A stretch of 64,000 bases of DNA from positions 62,001-126,000 of the forward strand of contig NZ_JACYHE010000007.1 of the NCBI RefSeq assembly GCF_021696945.1. Reading direction: 5' to 3'. Below are positions 54,492-63,977 of this stretch, in pieces. This DNA comes from Streptomyces sp. JJ36. Lineage in GTDB: Bacteria > Actinomycetota > Actinomycetes > Streptomycetales > Streptomycetaceae. Under the pieces are notes generated by a model. That model did no database searches and had not been told where the DNA came from. It was given only the letters and a program-made list of their open reading frames with translations. Numbering within the stretch: position 1 is the first letter of the stretch; each line of letters opens with the position of its first letter. A program made the translations under genes and the position numbers.

Positions 54492-54923
54492 CTACGGCCC
54501 GTCGTTCGCGAGCCAGGGCAGCACCACCCACACGGTCTTGCCCCCGTGCCGGTGCGGGACGACGGCGAGCCGCCCGCCCGACTCGGCGGTGAGCGTACGA
54601 ATGATCGTCAGACCGCGGCCGTTGTCCTGCTGGACGGCGGCGGGCAGCCTGCGCGGCATCCGGTGGTGGCTGTCCGACACGCCGAGGAACAGCCGCTCGT
54701 CGCGCTCCAGCCGGAGCCGGACGGTGAAATCCGGTGACTGGCCGCGCGTGTGCTGGACGGCGTTGGTCGCCAGCTCGGAGACGATGAGGAGCGCCCTGTC
54801 CGCGGCGTCCGCGCCGTCCGGCATACCCCATTCGGCCAGTACACGCCCCACGTGCCGGCGGGCGGCGGGCACCGAGGCGGGTGCGCTCGGCAGCGTGACG
54901 GATGCTTCCTGGTGGTCTGCCAT
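54492..54923 (-). CDS. anti-sigma-factor-type ATP-binding protein (HATPase_c_2)
   Basis: A 143 aa stand-alone kinase-like ATPase of the RsbW/SpoIIAB family that is abundant in streptomycetes. The N-box ALLIVSELATNAVQHTRG and the G-box DNGRGLTII are clear. It probably phosphorylates an anti-sigma antagonist or binds a sigma factor. ATG 54923 has AAGGGA upstream; the longer ATG at 55049 adds a non-conserved 42 aa stretch. No sigma factor gene is adjacent. Confidence 0.88.
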   Translation of the reverse strand: MADHQEASVTLPSAPASVPAARRHVGRVLAEWGMPDGADAADRALLIVSELATNAVQHTRGQSPDFTVRLRLERDERLFLGVSDSHHRMPRRLPAAVQQDNGRGLTIIRTLTAESGGRLAVVPHRHGGKTVWVVLPWLANDGP

Positions 54924-55190
54924 GGCGGGCCGTCCCTTTCCCACCGGGGGCGGTGCTCCGCCGCGTTCGGCTCGCCGCGAGGAGTCGGAGCCGCCCTGGG
55001 TGGCTGCTGGGCGCAAGCCTGCCATCCCGCCGACGCGGATGCGGGCCATCCACCGCGATGGGCGGCGTCCTGTCGCCCGAAGCGGTGAAGTGCGCCACGC
55101 GGGAACGGGTTTCGCGGTAAGGGGGATGTACGGGACGGCGCGGAGCGGCAGCGGGGCCCGGCCGGCGGCGGGCCGGCGGCCCGACAGGCC

Positions 55191-56384
55191 CTAACCGGCG
55201 GGGGCGGCGCCGACCGGCGTGGCCGGGGCGAAGGCCCCCTCCGGCGCGGTGCGGACGATCGTCCCGACGGCCCCGTCGATCTCGCCGGCCGTGAGGTCGG
55301 CGCGGGCGGTCAGACGCAGCCGGGAGATCCCGTCCGGCACCGACGGCGGCCGGAAGCAGCCGACCGCCAGTCCCGCGGACCGGCACTCCGCGGCCCAGCG
55401 CACCGCCTCCTCCGGGCTCGGTGCCCGTACCGAGACCACCGCGGCGTCCGGGCGGGCGGCGGTCAGCCCTGCCGCCGTGAGCCGCTCGTGCAGGGTGCGG
55501 GCGGTGCCGCGCACCCGGGCCGCGCGGTCCGGTTCGCCGCGGAGCAGCCGCAGGGCGGCGAGGGCGCCGCCGGCGGCGGCGGGAGCCAGGCCGGTGTCGA
55601 AGATGAAGGTGCGGGCGGTGTTCACGAGGTGCTCGATCACCGCCGCGGGTCCCAGCACCGCCCCGCCCTGGCTGCCCAGCGACTTGGAGAGGGTGACGGT
55701 GGCGACCGTCCCCGGGGTGCCGGCCAGCCCGGCCGCGTACGGTGCCCCGCGCCCGCCCTCGCCGAGCACTCCCAGTCCGTGCGCGTCGTCGACCAGCAGC
55801 GCTGCCCCGGCCCCGCAGCAGACGGCGGCCAGCTCCCGCAACGGGGCGGCGTCCCCGTCCACCGAGAACACGGCGTCGGTCACGGCCAGGGCACGCCCGT
55901 CGTGCCCCGCCAGGGCCGTGCGGACGGCCTCCGGGTCACGGTGCGGCACCACGGCGGTGCGGGCGCGGGAGAGCCGGCAACCGTCGATGAGCGAGGCGTG
56001 GTTGGCGGCGTCGGAGACGACGAGTGTGTCCCGGCCGGTGAGGGCGGTGACCGCGGCGAGATTGGCGGCGTACCCCGAGGAGAGCACCAGCGCCGCCTCA
56101 AAGCCGCTGAACTCCGCCAGTTCGGCCTCGAGTCCGGCGTGCAGCGCGGTGGACCCGGTGACCAGCCGGGAGCCGGTGGCCCCGGCGCCCCAGGTACGGG
56201 CGGCGGCGGCCGCGGCGCCGGTGACGGCGGGGTGCCGGGCGAGCCCGAGATAGTCGTTCCCGGCCAGGTCGAGCAGCGCGTCCCCGGCGGAGCGGGGGCG
56301 CAGGGTGCGGACCAGCCCGGCGGCGCGGCGGCGCGCGCTCTCCTCCGCCAGCCAGCCGAAGGGGTCCGGGGGCTCTGGGGGCAT
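55191..56384 (-). CDS. bioF: 8-amino-7-oxononanoate synthase
   Basis: A 397 aa PLP enzyme. Family motifs include GNDYLGLARHP (residues about 58-68), GTGATGSRL-like SRLVTGS, ALVLSSGYAANLAAV, DAANHASLIDGCR, VDDAHGLGVLG, and the PLP lysine in TLSKSLGSQGGAV (about residue 242). It condenses pimeloyl-CoA/ACP with alanine, the first committed biotin step. The ATG at 56384 follows GGAAGG; the upstream extension is promoter sequence. It is divergent from bioB. Confidence 0.93.
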   Translation of the reverse strand: MPPEPPDPFGWLAEESARRRAAGLVRTLRPRSAGDALLDLAGNDYLGLARHPAVTGAAAAAARTWGAGATGSRLVTGSTALHAGLEAELAEFSGFEAALVLSSGYAANLAAVTALTGRDTLVVSDAANHASLIDGCRLSRARTAVVPHRDPEAVRTALAGHDGRALAVTDAVFSVDGDAAPLRELAAVCCGAGAALLVDDAHGLGVLGEGGRGAPYAAGLAGTPGTVATVTLSKSLGSQGGAVLGPAAVIEHLVNTARTFIFDTGLAPAAAGGALAALRLLRGEPDRAARVRGTARTLHERLTAAGLTAARPDAAVVSVRAPSPEEAVRWAAECRSAGLAVGCFRPPSVPDGISRLRLTARADLTAGEIDGAVGTIVRTAPEGAFAPATPVGAAPAG

Positions 56385-56577
56385 GGCGCCTTCCGTTCCT
56401 GTCTGCGTGCGTGTGCGGGCTGCGTGCGCGGCCTGCGAGGCGGGTCGTTGTGCGCAGTCCATAAAAGGTAGTGCCCCGCAGGGCGGGACAGAGTGTGGCG
56501 ATACCCACACCGGAATCGGCCGATCTTGTGGGTTCTCTCCTTGGCCGGAAGCCCCGCGGTAGGCGAGTATCTGCGCC
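56385..56577. promoter_or_regulatory. bioF-bioB divergent control region
   Basis: A 193-bp shared region. GTGTGG (56493-56498) and CCACAC (56505-56510) form an inverted repeat with a 6-nt centre, and GTGGG recurs near 56529. An ATAAAAGGTA stretch (56461-56470) is the most AT-rich part and could give minus-strand -10 elements for bioF. No sequence resembling a BirA operator was found. No clear bioB RBS is present, and a TAGGCG word 12 nt before its start may be a -10. Confidence 0.5.
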
Positions 56578-57642
56578 ATGGACCTGCTGAACACACTGGT
56601 GGACAAGGGGCTGCGTCGCGAGCTGCCGACGCGCGAGGAAGCGCTCGCCGTACTGGCGACCTCCGACGACGACCTGCTCGATGTGGTGGCCGCGGCCGGG
56701 AAGGTGCGCCGCCAGTGGTTCGGGCGGCGGGTCAAGCTCAACTACCTGGTGAACCTCAAGTCGGGCCTGTGCCCGGAGGACTGCTCGTACTGCTCGCAGC
56801 GGCTCGGCTCGAAGGCGGAGATCCTCAAGTACACCTGGCTGAAGCCGGACGAGGCGGCCGCCGCGGCCAAGGCCGGGCTGGCCGGCGGTGCCAAGCGGGT
56901 GTGCCTGGTGGCCAGCGGCCGCGGCCCGACGGACCGGGACGTGGACCGGGTCTCGGAGACCATTTCCGCGATCAAGGCCGAGCACGAGGGCGTTGAGGTG
57001 TGCGCCTGCCTGGGACTGCTGTCGGAGGGTCAGGCGGGACGCCTGCGCGAGGCCGGCGCGGACGCGTACAACCACAACCTGAACACCTCGGAGGCCACCT
57101 ACGGGGACATCTGCACCACGCACGACTTCGGCGACCGGGTGGACACGGTGAAGCAGGCGCAGGCGTCCGGCCTGTCGGCCTGTTCGGGGATGATCGCCGG
57201 GATGGGCGAGTCGGACGAGGACCTGGTCGATGTGGCCTTCGCGCTGCGCGAGCTGGACCCGGACTCGGTGCCGGTGAACTTCCTCATCCCGTTCGAGGGG
57301 ACGCCGCTGGCCGGCGAGTGGAACCTGACGCCGCAGCGCTGCCTGCGCATCCTGGCCATGGTCCGCTTCGTCCACCCGGACGCCGAGGTGCGGCTGGCCG
57401 CCGGGCGTGAGGTGCAGCTCCGCTCGCTGCAGCCGCTGGCGCTGCACCTGGCCAACTCCATCTTCCTGGGCGACTACCTGACCAGCGAGGGCCAGGCCGG
57501 GAAGGCGGACCTGGAGATGATCGCCGACGCGGGCTTCGAGGTGGAGGGCACGGACACCACCACGCTCCCCGGGCACCGTACGGAGGACCTGGTGGCGGTC
57601 CGCCGGCGCGGGGCGGGCACGGAGCTGCCGCCCAATGCCTGA
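56578..57642 (+). CDS. bioB: biotin synthase
   Basis: A 354 aa radical SAM enzyme that inserts sulfur into dethiobiotin. The radical SAM cysteines are in [11 protein letters not shown] (about residues 60-70). [54 protein letters not shown] and the [2Fe-2S] Arg/Cys region [15 protein letters not shown] follow. The bioA ATG overlaps the 3' end by 8 nt. Confidence 0.96.
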   Translation: MDLLNTLVDKGLRRELPTREEALAVLATSDDDLLDVVAAAGKVRRQWFGRRVKLNYLVNLKSGLCPEDCSYCSQRLGSKAEILKYTWLKPDEAAAAAKAGLAGGAKRVCLVASGRGPTDRDVDRVSETISAIKAEHEGVEVCACLGLLSEGQAGRLREAGADAYNHNLNTSEATYGDICTTHDFGDRVDTVKQAQASGLSACSGMIAGMGESDEDLVDVAFALRELDPDSVPVNFLIPFEGTPLAGEWNLTPQRCLRILAMVRFVHPDAEVRLAAGREVQLRSLQPLALHLANSIFLGDYLTSEGQAGKADLEMIADAGFEVEGTDTTTLPGHRTEDLVAVRRRGAGTELPPNA

Positions 57643-58981
57643 GCGGGGCCCGCGGGACCGGTCGCCGGCGGAGCTGCTGGCACTCGACCGGCGCCATGTG
57701 TGGCATCCGTACGGGCCCATGCCGGGCCGGGACGCGCCGCTGCTCGTGGAGTCGGCGGCGGGCGTGCGGCTGCGGCTGGCGGAGCCGGTGGAGGGGCGGC
57801 ACGAGCTGGTGGACGGCATGTCCTCCTGGTGGTCGGCGATCCACGGCTACCGGCACCCGGTGCTGGACGAGGCCGCGTCCGGGCAGCTCGGGCGGATGAG
57901 TCATGTGATGTTCGGCGGGCTCACCCACGAGCCCGCGGTGCGCCTGGCGAAACGGCTGGCGGACCTCGCCCCCGGCGACCTGGAACACGTCTTCCTGGCC
58001 GACTCGGGCTCGGTCTCCGTCGAGGTCGCGCTCAAGATGTGCCTGCAGTACTGGCGTTCGGCCGGCCGGCCGGAGAAGCAGCGACTGCTCACCTGGCGCG
58101 GCGGCTATCACGGGGACACCTGGAACCCGATGTCGGTGTGCGATCCCGACGGCGGCATGCACGACCTGTGGTCCGGGGTGCTCCCGCGGCAGGTCTTCGC
58201 CGACGCCCCGCCGCCCGGCTTCGACGCCGAGCCGGACCCCGCCTACGTACGGCACCTGTGGGAGCTGATCGCCCGGCACGCCGGGGAGCTCGCGGCGGTG
58301 ATCGTCGAGCCCGTGGTGCAGGGCGCAGGCGGCATGCGCTTCCACTCCCCCGCGTATCTGCGGGTGCTGCGGGAGGCGTGCGACGCGCACGGGGTGCTGC
58401 TGGTCCTTGACGAGATCGCCACCGGGTTCGGCCGCACCGGCGCGCTGTTCGCGGCGGAGCATGCGGGGATCACGCCGGATGTGCTCTGCCTCGGCAAGGC
58501 TCTGACCGGTGGCTATCTCACGATGGCGGCGACGCTGTGCACCCCGCGGGTCGCCGAGGGCATCTCCCGCGGCGAGGTGCCGGTGCTGGCCCACGGCCCC
58601 ACCTTCATGGCCAACCCGCTGGCCGCCGCGGTGGCCGACGCCTCCGTCGGGCTGCTGCTGGAGCAGGACTGGGCGGGCGAGGTCAAGCGCATCGAGTCGG
58701 GCCTGCGGGACGGGCTGGCGGCGGCCGCCGGTCGCCCCGGGGTGCGGGACGTCCGGGTGCTCGGCGCGATCGGCGTGGTGCAGCTCGACGGGCCGGTGGA
58801 CATGGCCGCGGCGACCCGGGCCGCCGTGCGGCACGGCGTCTGGCTGCGGCCCTTCCGGGACATGGTCTACACCATGCCGCCGTACGTCACCGGCGACGAG
58901 GACGTGGCCCGGATCGCGACGGCGGTGTGCGCCGCGGCGGAGGCGGGCGCGCAGGCCGGCGCGGAGACGGGGCCGCGATGA
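57635..58981 (+). CDS. bioA: adenosylmethionine-8-amino-7-oxononanoate aminotransferase
   Basis: A 448 aa class III aminotransferase. The HVWHPYGPM and [13 protein letters not shown] substrate motifs, [14 protein letters not shown] (Asp) and the PLP lysine in [15 protein letters not shown] (about residue 290) are all present. It converts KAPA to DAPA with SAM as amino donor. It is translationally coupled to bioB in front and to bioD behind (ATGA). Confidence 0.96.
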   Translation: MPERGPRDRSPAELLALDRRHVWHPYGPMPGRDAPLLVESAAGVRLRLAEPVEGRHELVDGMSSWWSAIHGYRHPVLDEAASGQLGRMSHVMFGGLTHEPAVRLAKRLADLAPGDLEHVFLADSGSVSVEVALKMCLQYWRSAGRPEKQRLLTWRGGYHGDTWNPMSVCDPDGGMHDLWSGVLPRQVFADAPPPGFDAEPDPAYVRHLWELIARHAGELAAVIVEPVVQGAGGMRFHSPAYLRVLREACDAHGVLLVLDEIATGFGRTGALFAAEHAGITPDVLCLGKALTGGYLTMAATLCTPRVAEGISRGEVPVLAHGPTFMANPLAAAVADASVGLLLEQDWAGEVKRIESGLRDGLAAAAGRPGVRDVRVLGAIGVVQLDGPVDMAAATRAAVRHGVWLRPFRDMVYTMPPYVTGDEDVARIATAVCAAAEAGAQAGAETGPR

Positions 58982-59721
58982 GCGTGCTGGTGGTGACCGG
59001 CACCGGGACGGGCGTCGGCAAGACGGTGGTCACGGCGGCGCTGGCAGCCGCGGCGGTGCGGCGGGGCCGCTCGGTCGCGGTGCTGAAGCCGGCGCAGACC
59101 GGGGTCGCGCCCGGTGAGCCGGGCGACGCGGCCGAGGCCGGCCGGCTGGCCGGGCCGGAGGTGCACACGGCCGAGCTCGCCCGGTTCCCCGAGCCGCTGG
59201 CCCCGGACACGGCAGCCCGGCGCGCCGGGCTGCCCCCGGTGGACGCGGAAGCGGCGGCGGGCGCCGCCGCGCGGCTCGCCGCGGAGCACGAACTGGTGCT
59301 GGTGGAGGGCGCCGGCGGGCTGCTGGTGCGGTTCGACGCCGCCGGGTCGACACTGGCGGACACGGCACGGCTGCTCGGGGCTCCGGTGGTGCTGGTCGCG
59401 GCGGCCGGGCTGGGCACCCTGAACAGCACCGCGCTGACCGCCGAGGCGCTGGCCGCCCGGGGCCTGCGCTGTGCGGGTGTGGTCATCGGTTCCTGGCCGG
59501 CCGAACCCGACCTGGCGAGCCGGTGCAATCTGCGGGACCTGCCGGAGGCGGCCGGGGCCCCGCTGGCCGGGCTGCTGCCCGCGGGGGCCGCCGGGCTGAC
59601 GCCCGCCGGGTTCCGCGCGGCCGCCCCTGGCTGGCTGTCCCCGGCGCTGGGCGGCACCTGGGACGGGACGGGACCGGCCGGTGGGAGCACGGAGGCCACC
59701 GCGGCCACGGCACGGCGGTGA
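58978..59721 (+). CDS. bioD: dethiobiotin synthetase
   Basis: A 247 aa ATP-dependent carboxylase. The P-loop is [18 protein letters not shown] at the N-terminus, Lys in VLKPAQTGV, Glu/Gly in [16 protein letters not shown], and GVVIGSWP for the adenine site. The ATG overlaps the bioA stop. It completes bioFBAD except for pimeloyl-precursor synthesis, which is not in the window. Confidence 0.96.
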   Translation: MSVLVVTGTGTGVGKTVVTAALAAAAVRRGRSVAVLKPAQTGVAPGEPGDAAEAGRLAGPEVHTAELARFPEPLAPDTAARRAGLPPVDAEAAAGAAARLAAEHELVLVEGAGGLLVRFDAAGSTLADTARLLGAPVVLVAAAGLGTLNSTALTAEALAARGLRCAGVVIGSWPAEPDLASRCNLRDLPEAAGAPLAGLLPAGAAGLTPAGFRAAAPGWLSPALGGTWDGTGPAGGSTEATAATARR

Positions 59722-59842
59722 CCCGGCGGGCGGTCGCGGCGCACGCCCGGCACGCCGCGTTCCGCGGGCGCCCGGCCCGCGGACTGCGGCCCCGGGCGTC
59801 ACCCCGGCCCTGCGGAAGCGCATGACGGGCCGGCCGGGCGGA

Positions 59843-59848
59843 TAGGCT
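59843..59848 (+). promoter_or_regulatory. -10 box of leaderless methyltransferase gene
   Basis: TAGGCT, 6 nt before the ATG at 59855. Confidence 0.5.
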
Positions 59849-59854
59849 CACGTC

Positions 59855-60535
59855 ATGGCCGGGCGGAGCGGCGAGCAGCCGCGGGACAGCGTGCACCATC
59901 CCGTCTTCGCGCGCTTCTACGCCCGGATCAGTCCGCGGGCGGACGAGCGGATGGGCATCGGCGCGCACCGCGCCGAGCTGCTGGCCGGACTGTCGGGGCG
60001 GGTCATCGAGATCGGCGCGGGCAACGGGCTGAACTTCACCCGCTATCCGGACACCGTCAGCGAGGTCGTCGCGGTGGAGCCGGAGCCGTCCCTGCGGCGG
60101 ATCGCCCGGGACGCGGCCCTGCGGGCCGGAATGCCGGTGGACGTGGTGCCCGGCACGGCGGAGGCGCTGCCGGTGAAGAGCGAGTCGTTCGACGCGGTGG
60201 TGTGCTCGCTGGTGCTCTGCTCGGTACGCGAGGTGCCGCGCGCCCTGGCGGAGGCGCACCGGGTGCTGCGGCCGGGCGGTGAGCTGCGCTTCTACGAACA
60301 CGTGCGCGCCCCGACGCGCGGTATGGCGCGGGTTCAGCGGGTGCTGGACGCGACGGTCTGGCCGCTGCTGTGCGCGGGCTGCCACACCAGCCGGGACACG
60401 GTGGCGGAGATCCGGGCCGGAGGCTTCGAGGAGGTGCGGTTCCGGCGGCTGCGGGTCCCGGAGCAGGGCCTTCCGCAGCCCGCGTCGAGCCATGTGCTGG
60501 GCCGCGCCCGGCGGCCGCCGGCCACGGCTGAGTGA
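59855..60535 (+). CDS. class I SAM-dependent methyltransferase (Methyltransf_11)
   Basis: A 226 aa protein. The SAM motif is VIEIGAGNGLNFTRYP (about residue 50), acidic VVAVEPEPSLRR, motif II VVCSLVLCSVREVPRAL and LRPGGELRFYEHVRAP. The length and YEHVRAP are typical of UbiE/phospholipid N-methyltransferase-like proteins annotated across streptomycetes. The substrate is unknown. Leaderless promoter; not linked to bio genes by function. Confidence 0.88.
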   Translation: MAGRSGEQPRDSVHHPVFARFYARISPRADERMGIGAHRAELLAGLSGRVIEIGAGNGLNFTRYPDTVSEVVAVEPEPSLRRIARDAALRAGMPVDVVPGTAEALPVKSESFDAVVCSLVLCSVREVPRALAEAHRVLRPGGELRFYEHVRAPTRGMARVQRVLDATVWPLLCAGCHTSRDTVAEIRAGGFEEVRFRRLRVPEQGLPQPASSHVLGRARRPPATAE

Positions 60536-60574
60536 CCGCCGTGACCGCCGTACCGCTGCGGGCCGGGCCGTGCC

Positions 60575-60946
60575 CTACGCGCTCCAGGTGCGCAGCTCGT
60601 CGGCGATCGCACGGACGTCGGCCGTGCCGTCCTTCACCAGGCGGGCCAGGTCGCGGACCTGCTCGGGCGAGGTGGCCACCCGGAGGCCGCTGGCCACCAG
60701 ATAGGCGTAGGCCACGGCCGAGGCGAACAGGGCGTTGGTGCGCTCCAGGGCGGGCACGTGGAGCAGAAGCTGGAGAAGGGCGGCCGCTCGGTCGTGCGGG
60801 CCGGGGTAGACGGGCCGGTCGAATATGGCGGCTTCGTGCCGGGCGACGGCGGCGACGAGCGCCCCGTAGTCGGTGACCCGGGGATCCGAGGGGGTCTTCT
60901 CCTCGGCGACCATGAGCAGCCAGGCGAGATCGATGCGGACGGTCAC
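60575..60946 (-). CDS. Fic/Doc-like toxin-family protein with degraded Fic motif
   Basis: A 123 aa protein, VTVRIDLAWLLMVAEEKTPSD at the start, then VARHEAAIFDRPVYPGPHDRAAALLQLLLHVPALERTNALFASAVAYAYLVASGL. The fold pattern is that of small Doc/Fic toxins, but HPFxxGNKR reads HVPALERTNAL, so the AMP/phospho-transfer histidine-Asp/Asn pattern is incomplete (His kept, G-N-K-R lost). The GTG start overlaps the antitoxin stop, so it is the second gene of a pair. It is likely inactive as a classical Fic enzyme or acts differently. Confidence 0.75.
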   Translation of the reverse strand: MTVRIDLAWLLMVAEEKTPSDPRVTDYGALVAAVARHEAAIFDRPVYPGPHDRAAALLQLLLHVPALERTNALFASAVAYAYLVASGLRVATSPEQVRDLARLVKDGTADVRAIADELRTWSA

Positions 60947-61185
60947 GTACGGCTGCGACCCTCGCTCTCCCGGTCCCCGGACTCCTCGGCGAAGACCGCG
61001 GCGTAGCTCTTCATGAAGTCCGCGGCCGCCTCGACGAAGGTGTGCCCCACCTCGCCGGCGTCCCGCTGGACGAGCTCCTCGATGTAGCGGTTCACGCTCA
61101 GGCCCCTCTGCAGCGCGCGTTCCCGGGCGGCCTCCGCGGTCGCCTCGTCCACGCGGACGTTCAGCTGTGTCTTCGCCACATCCAC
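60943..61185 (-). CDS. ribbon-helix-helix antitoxin
   Basis: An 80 aa protein, MDVAKTQLNVRVDEATAEAA at the start, then RERALQRGLSVNRYIEELVQRDAGE: a beta strand and two helices typical of Arc/CopG-type antitoxins. A C-terminal tail presumably binds the toxin. The start is GTG 61185 or GTG 61179. It overlaps the Fic-like gene by 4 nt. Two GCTAGC words in the promoter suggest autoregulation. Confidence 0.8.
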   Translation of the reverse strand: MDVAKTQLNVRVDEATAEAARERALQRGLSVNRYIEELVQRDAGEVGHTFVEAAADFMKSYAAVFAEESGDRESEGRSRT

Positions 61186-61187
61186 AC

Positions 61188-61207
61188 GCTAGCGCGAAGA
61201 TGCTAGC
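61188..61207. promoter_or_regulatory. pair of GCTAGC words, candidate antitoxin operator
   Basis: GCTAGC at 61188-61193 and 61202-61207, 14 bp apart. Each minus-strand copy extends as TAGCGT or TAGCAT, which also fit -10 boxes. Confidence 0.5.
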
Positions 61208-61425
61208 GGCAGCAAGCCGCACGGCGCGGTATGAGGAGCACGCGGAGCGCACACCGGCGCCGGTGTGCGCCCTCCCCGGGGACGAGTCCCCGGGAACGAC
61301 CGGAAGAGCCGGCGTGCTCCTCCGAGCGGATGTCCCCGGTGCCCCCGGCCGCCTACGCTCGGCGGCCACGGGGACACGGCCCGGCGCGATCCCCGGCGAC
61401 CGCGACCCGACCGAGGAGTGTGCCC

Positions 61426-62349
61426 GTGCCGCGCCCTTTCCGCTTCGCCGTCAACATGCTCACGCTCAGCTCCGGCGACACCTGGCGGGCCGCCTGCCGC
61501 CGCGCCGAGGACCTGGGCTACGACGTGCTGCTCGTCCCCGACCACCTGGGGATGCCCGCGCCGTTCCCGGCGCTGGTGGCGGCGGCGGAGGCCACCGAGC
61601 GGGTCCGGGTGGGCACCTTCGTCCTCAACGCCGGGCTGTGGAACCCGGCACTGCTGGCCCGCGAGGTGGCCACCTGCGACCAGCTCACCGGCGGCCGGCT
61701 GGAACTCGGGCTGGGCGCCGGCTACGTACGGGCGGAACACGAGCGCGCCGGGCTGCCGTGGGGCACCGCGGGCCAACGGGTGACGCATCTGGAACACACC
61801 GTCGAGGAGGTGCTGCGGCTCCTGCGGGACCCCGGCCACAGCCCGCGGCCCGCCCAGGACCCCCATCCGCCGCTGCTGATCGGCGGCAACGGCGACCGGG
61901 TGCTGCGGCTGGCGGCCCGGTACGCCTCGGTGACCGCCTTCACCGGGGCGCGGCAGGCACCCGGTGAGCCCGAGGGCACGATGCGGCTGATCCCGCCCGG
62001 CGCGCTGGCGGAACGGGTGGCGGCCTGGCGCCGCTTCGCCGCGAGCGCGGACGGGGGCGGGGACGGGGACGGGGACGGGGCCCCGGACGGTCCGGAGCTC
62101 AACTACCTCGTGCAGCAGGTGGTGGTGACCGGCGACCGGCGGGCCGCCGCCCGCGAACTGGCGCCGCACGCCCCGGACCTGGACGAGGACGAGTTGCTGG
62201 ACCACCCGGCGCTGCTCAGCGGCAGCGCCCGGGACATGGCGGAACAGCTCCTGGCGCACCGGGAACGGTACGGCTTCTCCTCCTTCACGGTGCTGGACCC
62301 GTACCTGGAGGCGTTCGCCCCGGTGATCGCCGCGCTACGGGGCCGCTGA
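61426..62349 (+). CDS. LLM class F420-dependent oxidoreductase
   Basis: A 307 aa protein. The luciferase-like TIM barrel starts VPRPFRFAVNML, with GYDVLLVPDHLGMPAPFPAL (F420-type HxG region), VLNAGLWNPALLAREVATCDQLTGGRLELGLGAGY and LIGGNGDRVLRLAARYA. The TIGR03621-type mycobacterial F420 proteins are similar. The insertion GGGDGDGDGAPDG (about residues 207-219) comes from a GGGGAC tandem repeat. GTG 61426 follows GAGGAG. The substrate is unknown. Confidence 0.85.
   Translation: MPRPFRFAVNMLTLSSGDTWRAACRRAEDLGYDVLLVPDHLGMPAPFPALVAAAEATERVRVGTFVLNAGLWNPALLAREVATCDQLTGGRLELGLGAGYVRAEHERAGLPWGTAGQRVTHLEHTVEEVLRLLRDPGHSPRPAQDPHPPLLIGGNGDRVLRLAARYASVTAFTGARQAPGEPEGTMRLIPPGALAERVAAWRRFAASADGGGDGDGDGAPDGPELNYLVQQVVVTGDRRAAARELAPHAPDLDEDELLDHPALLSGSARDMAEQLLAHRERYGFSSFTVLDPYLEAFAPVIAALRGR
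62049..62083 (+). repeat. GGGGAC microsatellite inside the LLM gene
   Basis: About four GGGGAC hexamers preserve the frame and give an Asp-Gly loop. Confidence 0.6.
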
Positions 62350-62633
62350 CCGCGGGCTCCCGGCCGGGGCGGCCCTCCCACGGCGGAACCGGCAGGCCGC
62401 CGAGGGCACCAAGCGGAGCCTGCCGGGGCGCCCCGGACGGCTCCCGGCGGAGGGCGGGAGCAGGGTGGGGTTCCCTTACGATGGACAGCCCCCGGTGGTC
62501 CCGCCGGTCTCCGGCCCGTACGGAAGGTGTGTGAGCGTCCGCCCATGGGCGACCCTCCCAGTTGCAGCGATCCAGGTGGCGGTCGTCGAGCGTGTCGCGG
62601 CCCCCTGCCCGATCATGGGGCGGAGGTGACCCC

Positions 62634-63977
62634 ATGACCGAACTCCTCCTCCTGGGTGTGGCGCTCCTGCTGGCGGTGGCCTGCGGTGCCTTCGTCGCGG
62701 CCGAGTTCTCGCTGACCACCGTCGAGCGCAGCGAGCTGGAACGCGCGGCCGCCGCCGGGGAGCGCGGCGCGCGCAGCGCGCTGAGCGCCGTGACCTCGCT
62801 GACCTTCCAGCTCTCCGGCGCCCAGCTCGGCATCACCGTCACCAATCTGGTGGTCGGCATGCTGGCGGAGCCGTCCCTCGGCCGGCTGCTGGACGGGCCG
62901 CTGCGGACCGCCGGTGTGCCGCAGGGCGCCAGCTCCTCCGCCGCGCTGGTGCTGGGCACCGCGCTGTCCACGGTCGTCATGATGGTGGTCGGCGAGCTGG
63001 TGCCGAAGAACTGGGCCATCTCCCGGCCGCTGAGGGTGGCCCGGAAGGTGGCGACGCCGCAGCGGGTCTTCTCCGCGGCCTTCCGGCCGCTGATCCGGCA
63101 CCTGAACAACACCGCGAACCGCAGCGTGCGGCTGATGGGGCTGGAGCCCACCGAGGAGCTGGCCTCCGCCCGCTCCCCGCAGGAGCTGGTGGCGCTGGCC
63201 CGGCACTCCGCCCGCGAGGGCGCCCTGGAGGCGGACACCGCCGATCTCTTCGTGCGCACCCTGCACCTGGCGGAGCTGACCGCGGAGAACGTGATGACCC
63301 CGCGAGTGCAGGTCACCGCCCTGGAGGTGCAGGCCACCGCGGAGGACGTGGCGAACGCCACCCGCGCCACCGGCCTGTCCCGCTTCCCCGTCTACCGGGG
63401 GAACCTGGACACGGTGGTGGGCATCGTGCGGATCAAGGACGTACTGGCCGTGCCCGCGGAGCAGCGGCGGCTGCTGCCGGTGACCGACCTGGTGCGCGAG
63501 CCGCTGCTGGTGCCCGAGTCGCTGACCGTGGACCGGCTGCTCGACCGGATGCCCGGCGGGGACCGCAGCATCGCGGTGGTGATCGACGAGTACGGCGGTA
63601 CGGCGGGCGTGGTGACCCTGGAGGACATCGTCGAGGAGGTCGTCGGCGAGGTGCGGGACGAGCACGACCCGCAGGAGACGCCCGATCTGGCGCCGGCCGG
63701 CGAGGACGCCGCGGGCCGCCGGGTCTACGAGGCGGACGGTGCCGCCCGCACCGACCAACTGGAGCGGATCGGGCTGCGCATGCCGGAGGGCCCGTACGAG
63801 ACCCTGGCCGGGCTGGTCGCCACCGAGCTGGGGCGCATCCCGGAGGCCGGCGACACCCTCGACATCGCCGGCTGGCGCCTCGAGGTGACGAACGCCTCCG
63901 GCCGGCGCGCGGCGCAGGTGCGGCTGCTGGGGCCGCCGCCCGGCCGGGAGGCCGGTGACGAGGAGGTGCGGCGATGA
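62634..63977 (+). CDS. hemolysin-family CNNM/CorC protein (DUF21-CBS)
   Basis: A 447 aa protein. A CNNM/DUF21 transmembrane domain (residues 1-195, GVALLLAVACGAFVAAEFSL then LTFQLSGAQLGITVTNLVVGML) is followed by two CBS domains (VMTPRVQVTALEV and DLVREPLLVPESL; DEYGGTAGVVTLEDI at the end) and a CorC_HlyC C-domain (ERIGLRMPEGPYETLAGLVATELGRIP). Such proteins are linked to Mg2+/Co2+ transport. It overlaps the next paralogue by 4 nt (ATGA). The ATG follows GGAGGTGA. Confidence 0.93.
   Translation: MTELLLLGVALLLAVACGAFVAAEFSLTTVERSELERAAAAGERGARSALSAVTSLTFQLSGAQLGITVTNLVVGMLAEPSLGRLLDGPLRTAGVPQGASSSAALVLGTALSTVVMMVVGELVPKNWAISRPLRVARKVATPQRVFSAAFRPLIRHLNNTANRSVRLMGLEPTEELASARSPQELVALARHSAREGALEADTADLFVRTLHLAELTAENVMTPRVQVTALEVQATAEDVANATRATGLSRFPVYRGNLDTVVGIVRIKDVLAVPAEQRRLLPVTDLVREPLLVPESLTVDRLLDRMPGGDRSIAVVIDEYGGTAGVVTLEDIVEEVVGEVRDEHDPQETPDLAPAGEDAAGRRVYEADGAARTDQLERIGLRMPEGPYETLAGLVATELGRIPEAGDTLDIAGWRLEVTNASGRRAAQVRLLGPPPGREAGDEEVRR

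Noticed and set aside
56305..56562. Small ORF in the bioF/bioB control region
   Set aside because: It runs antisense to bioF and into the shared promoter region; no homology seen.
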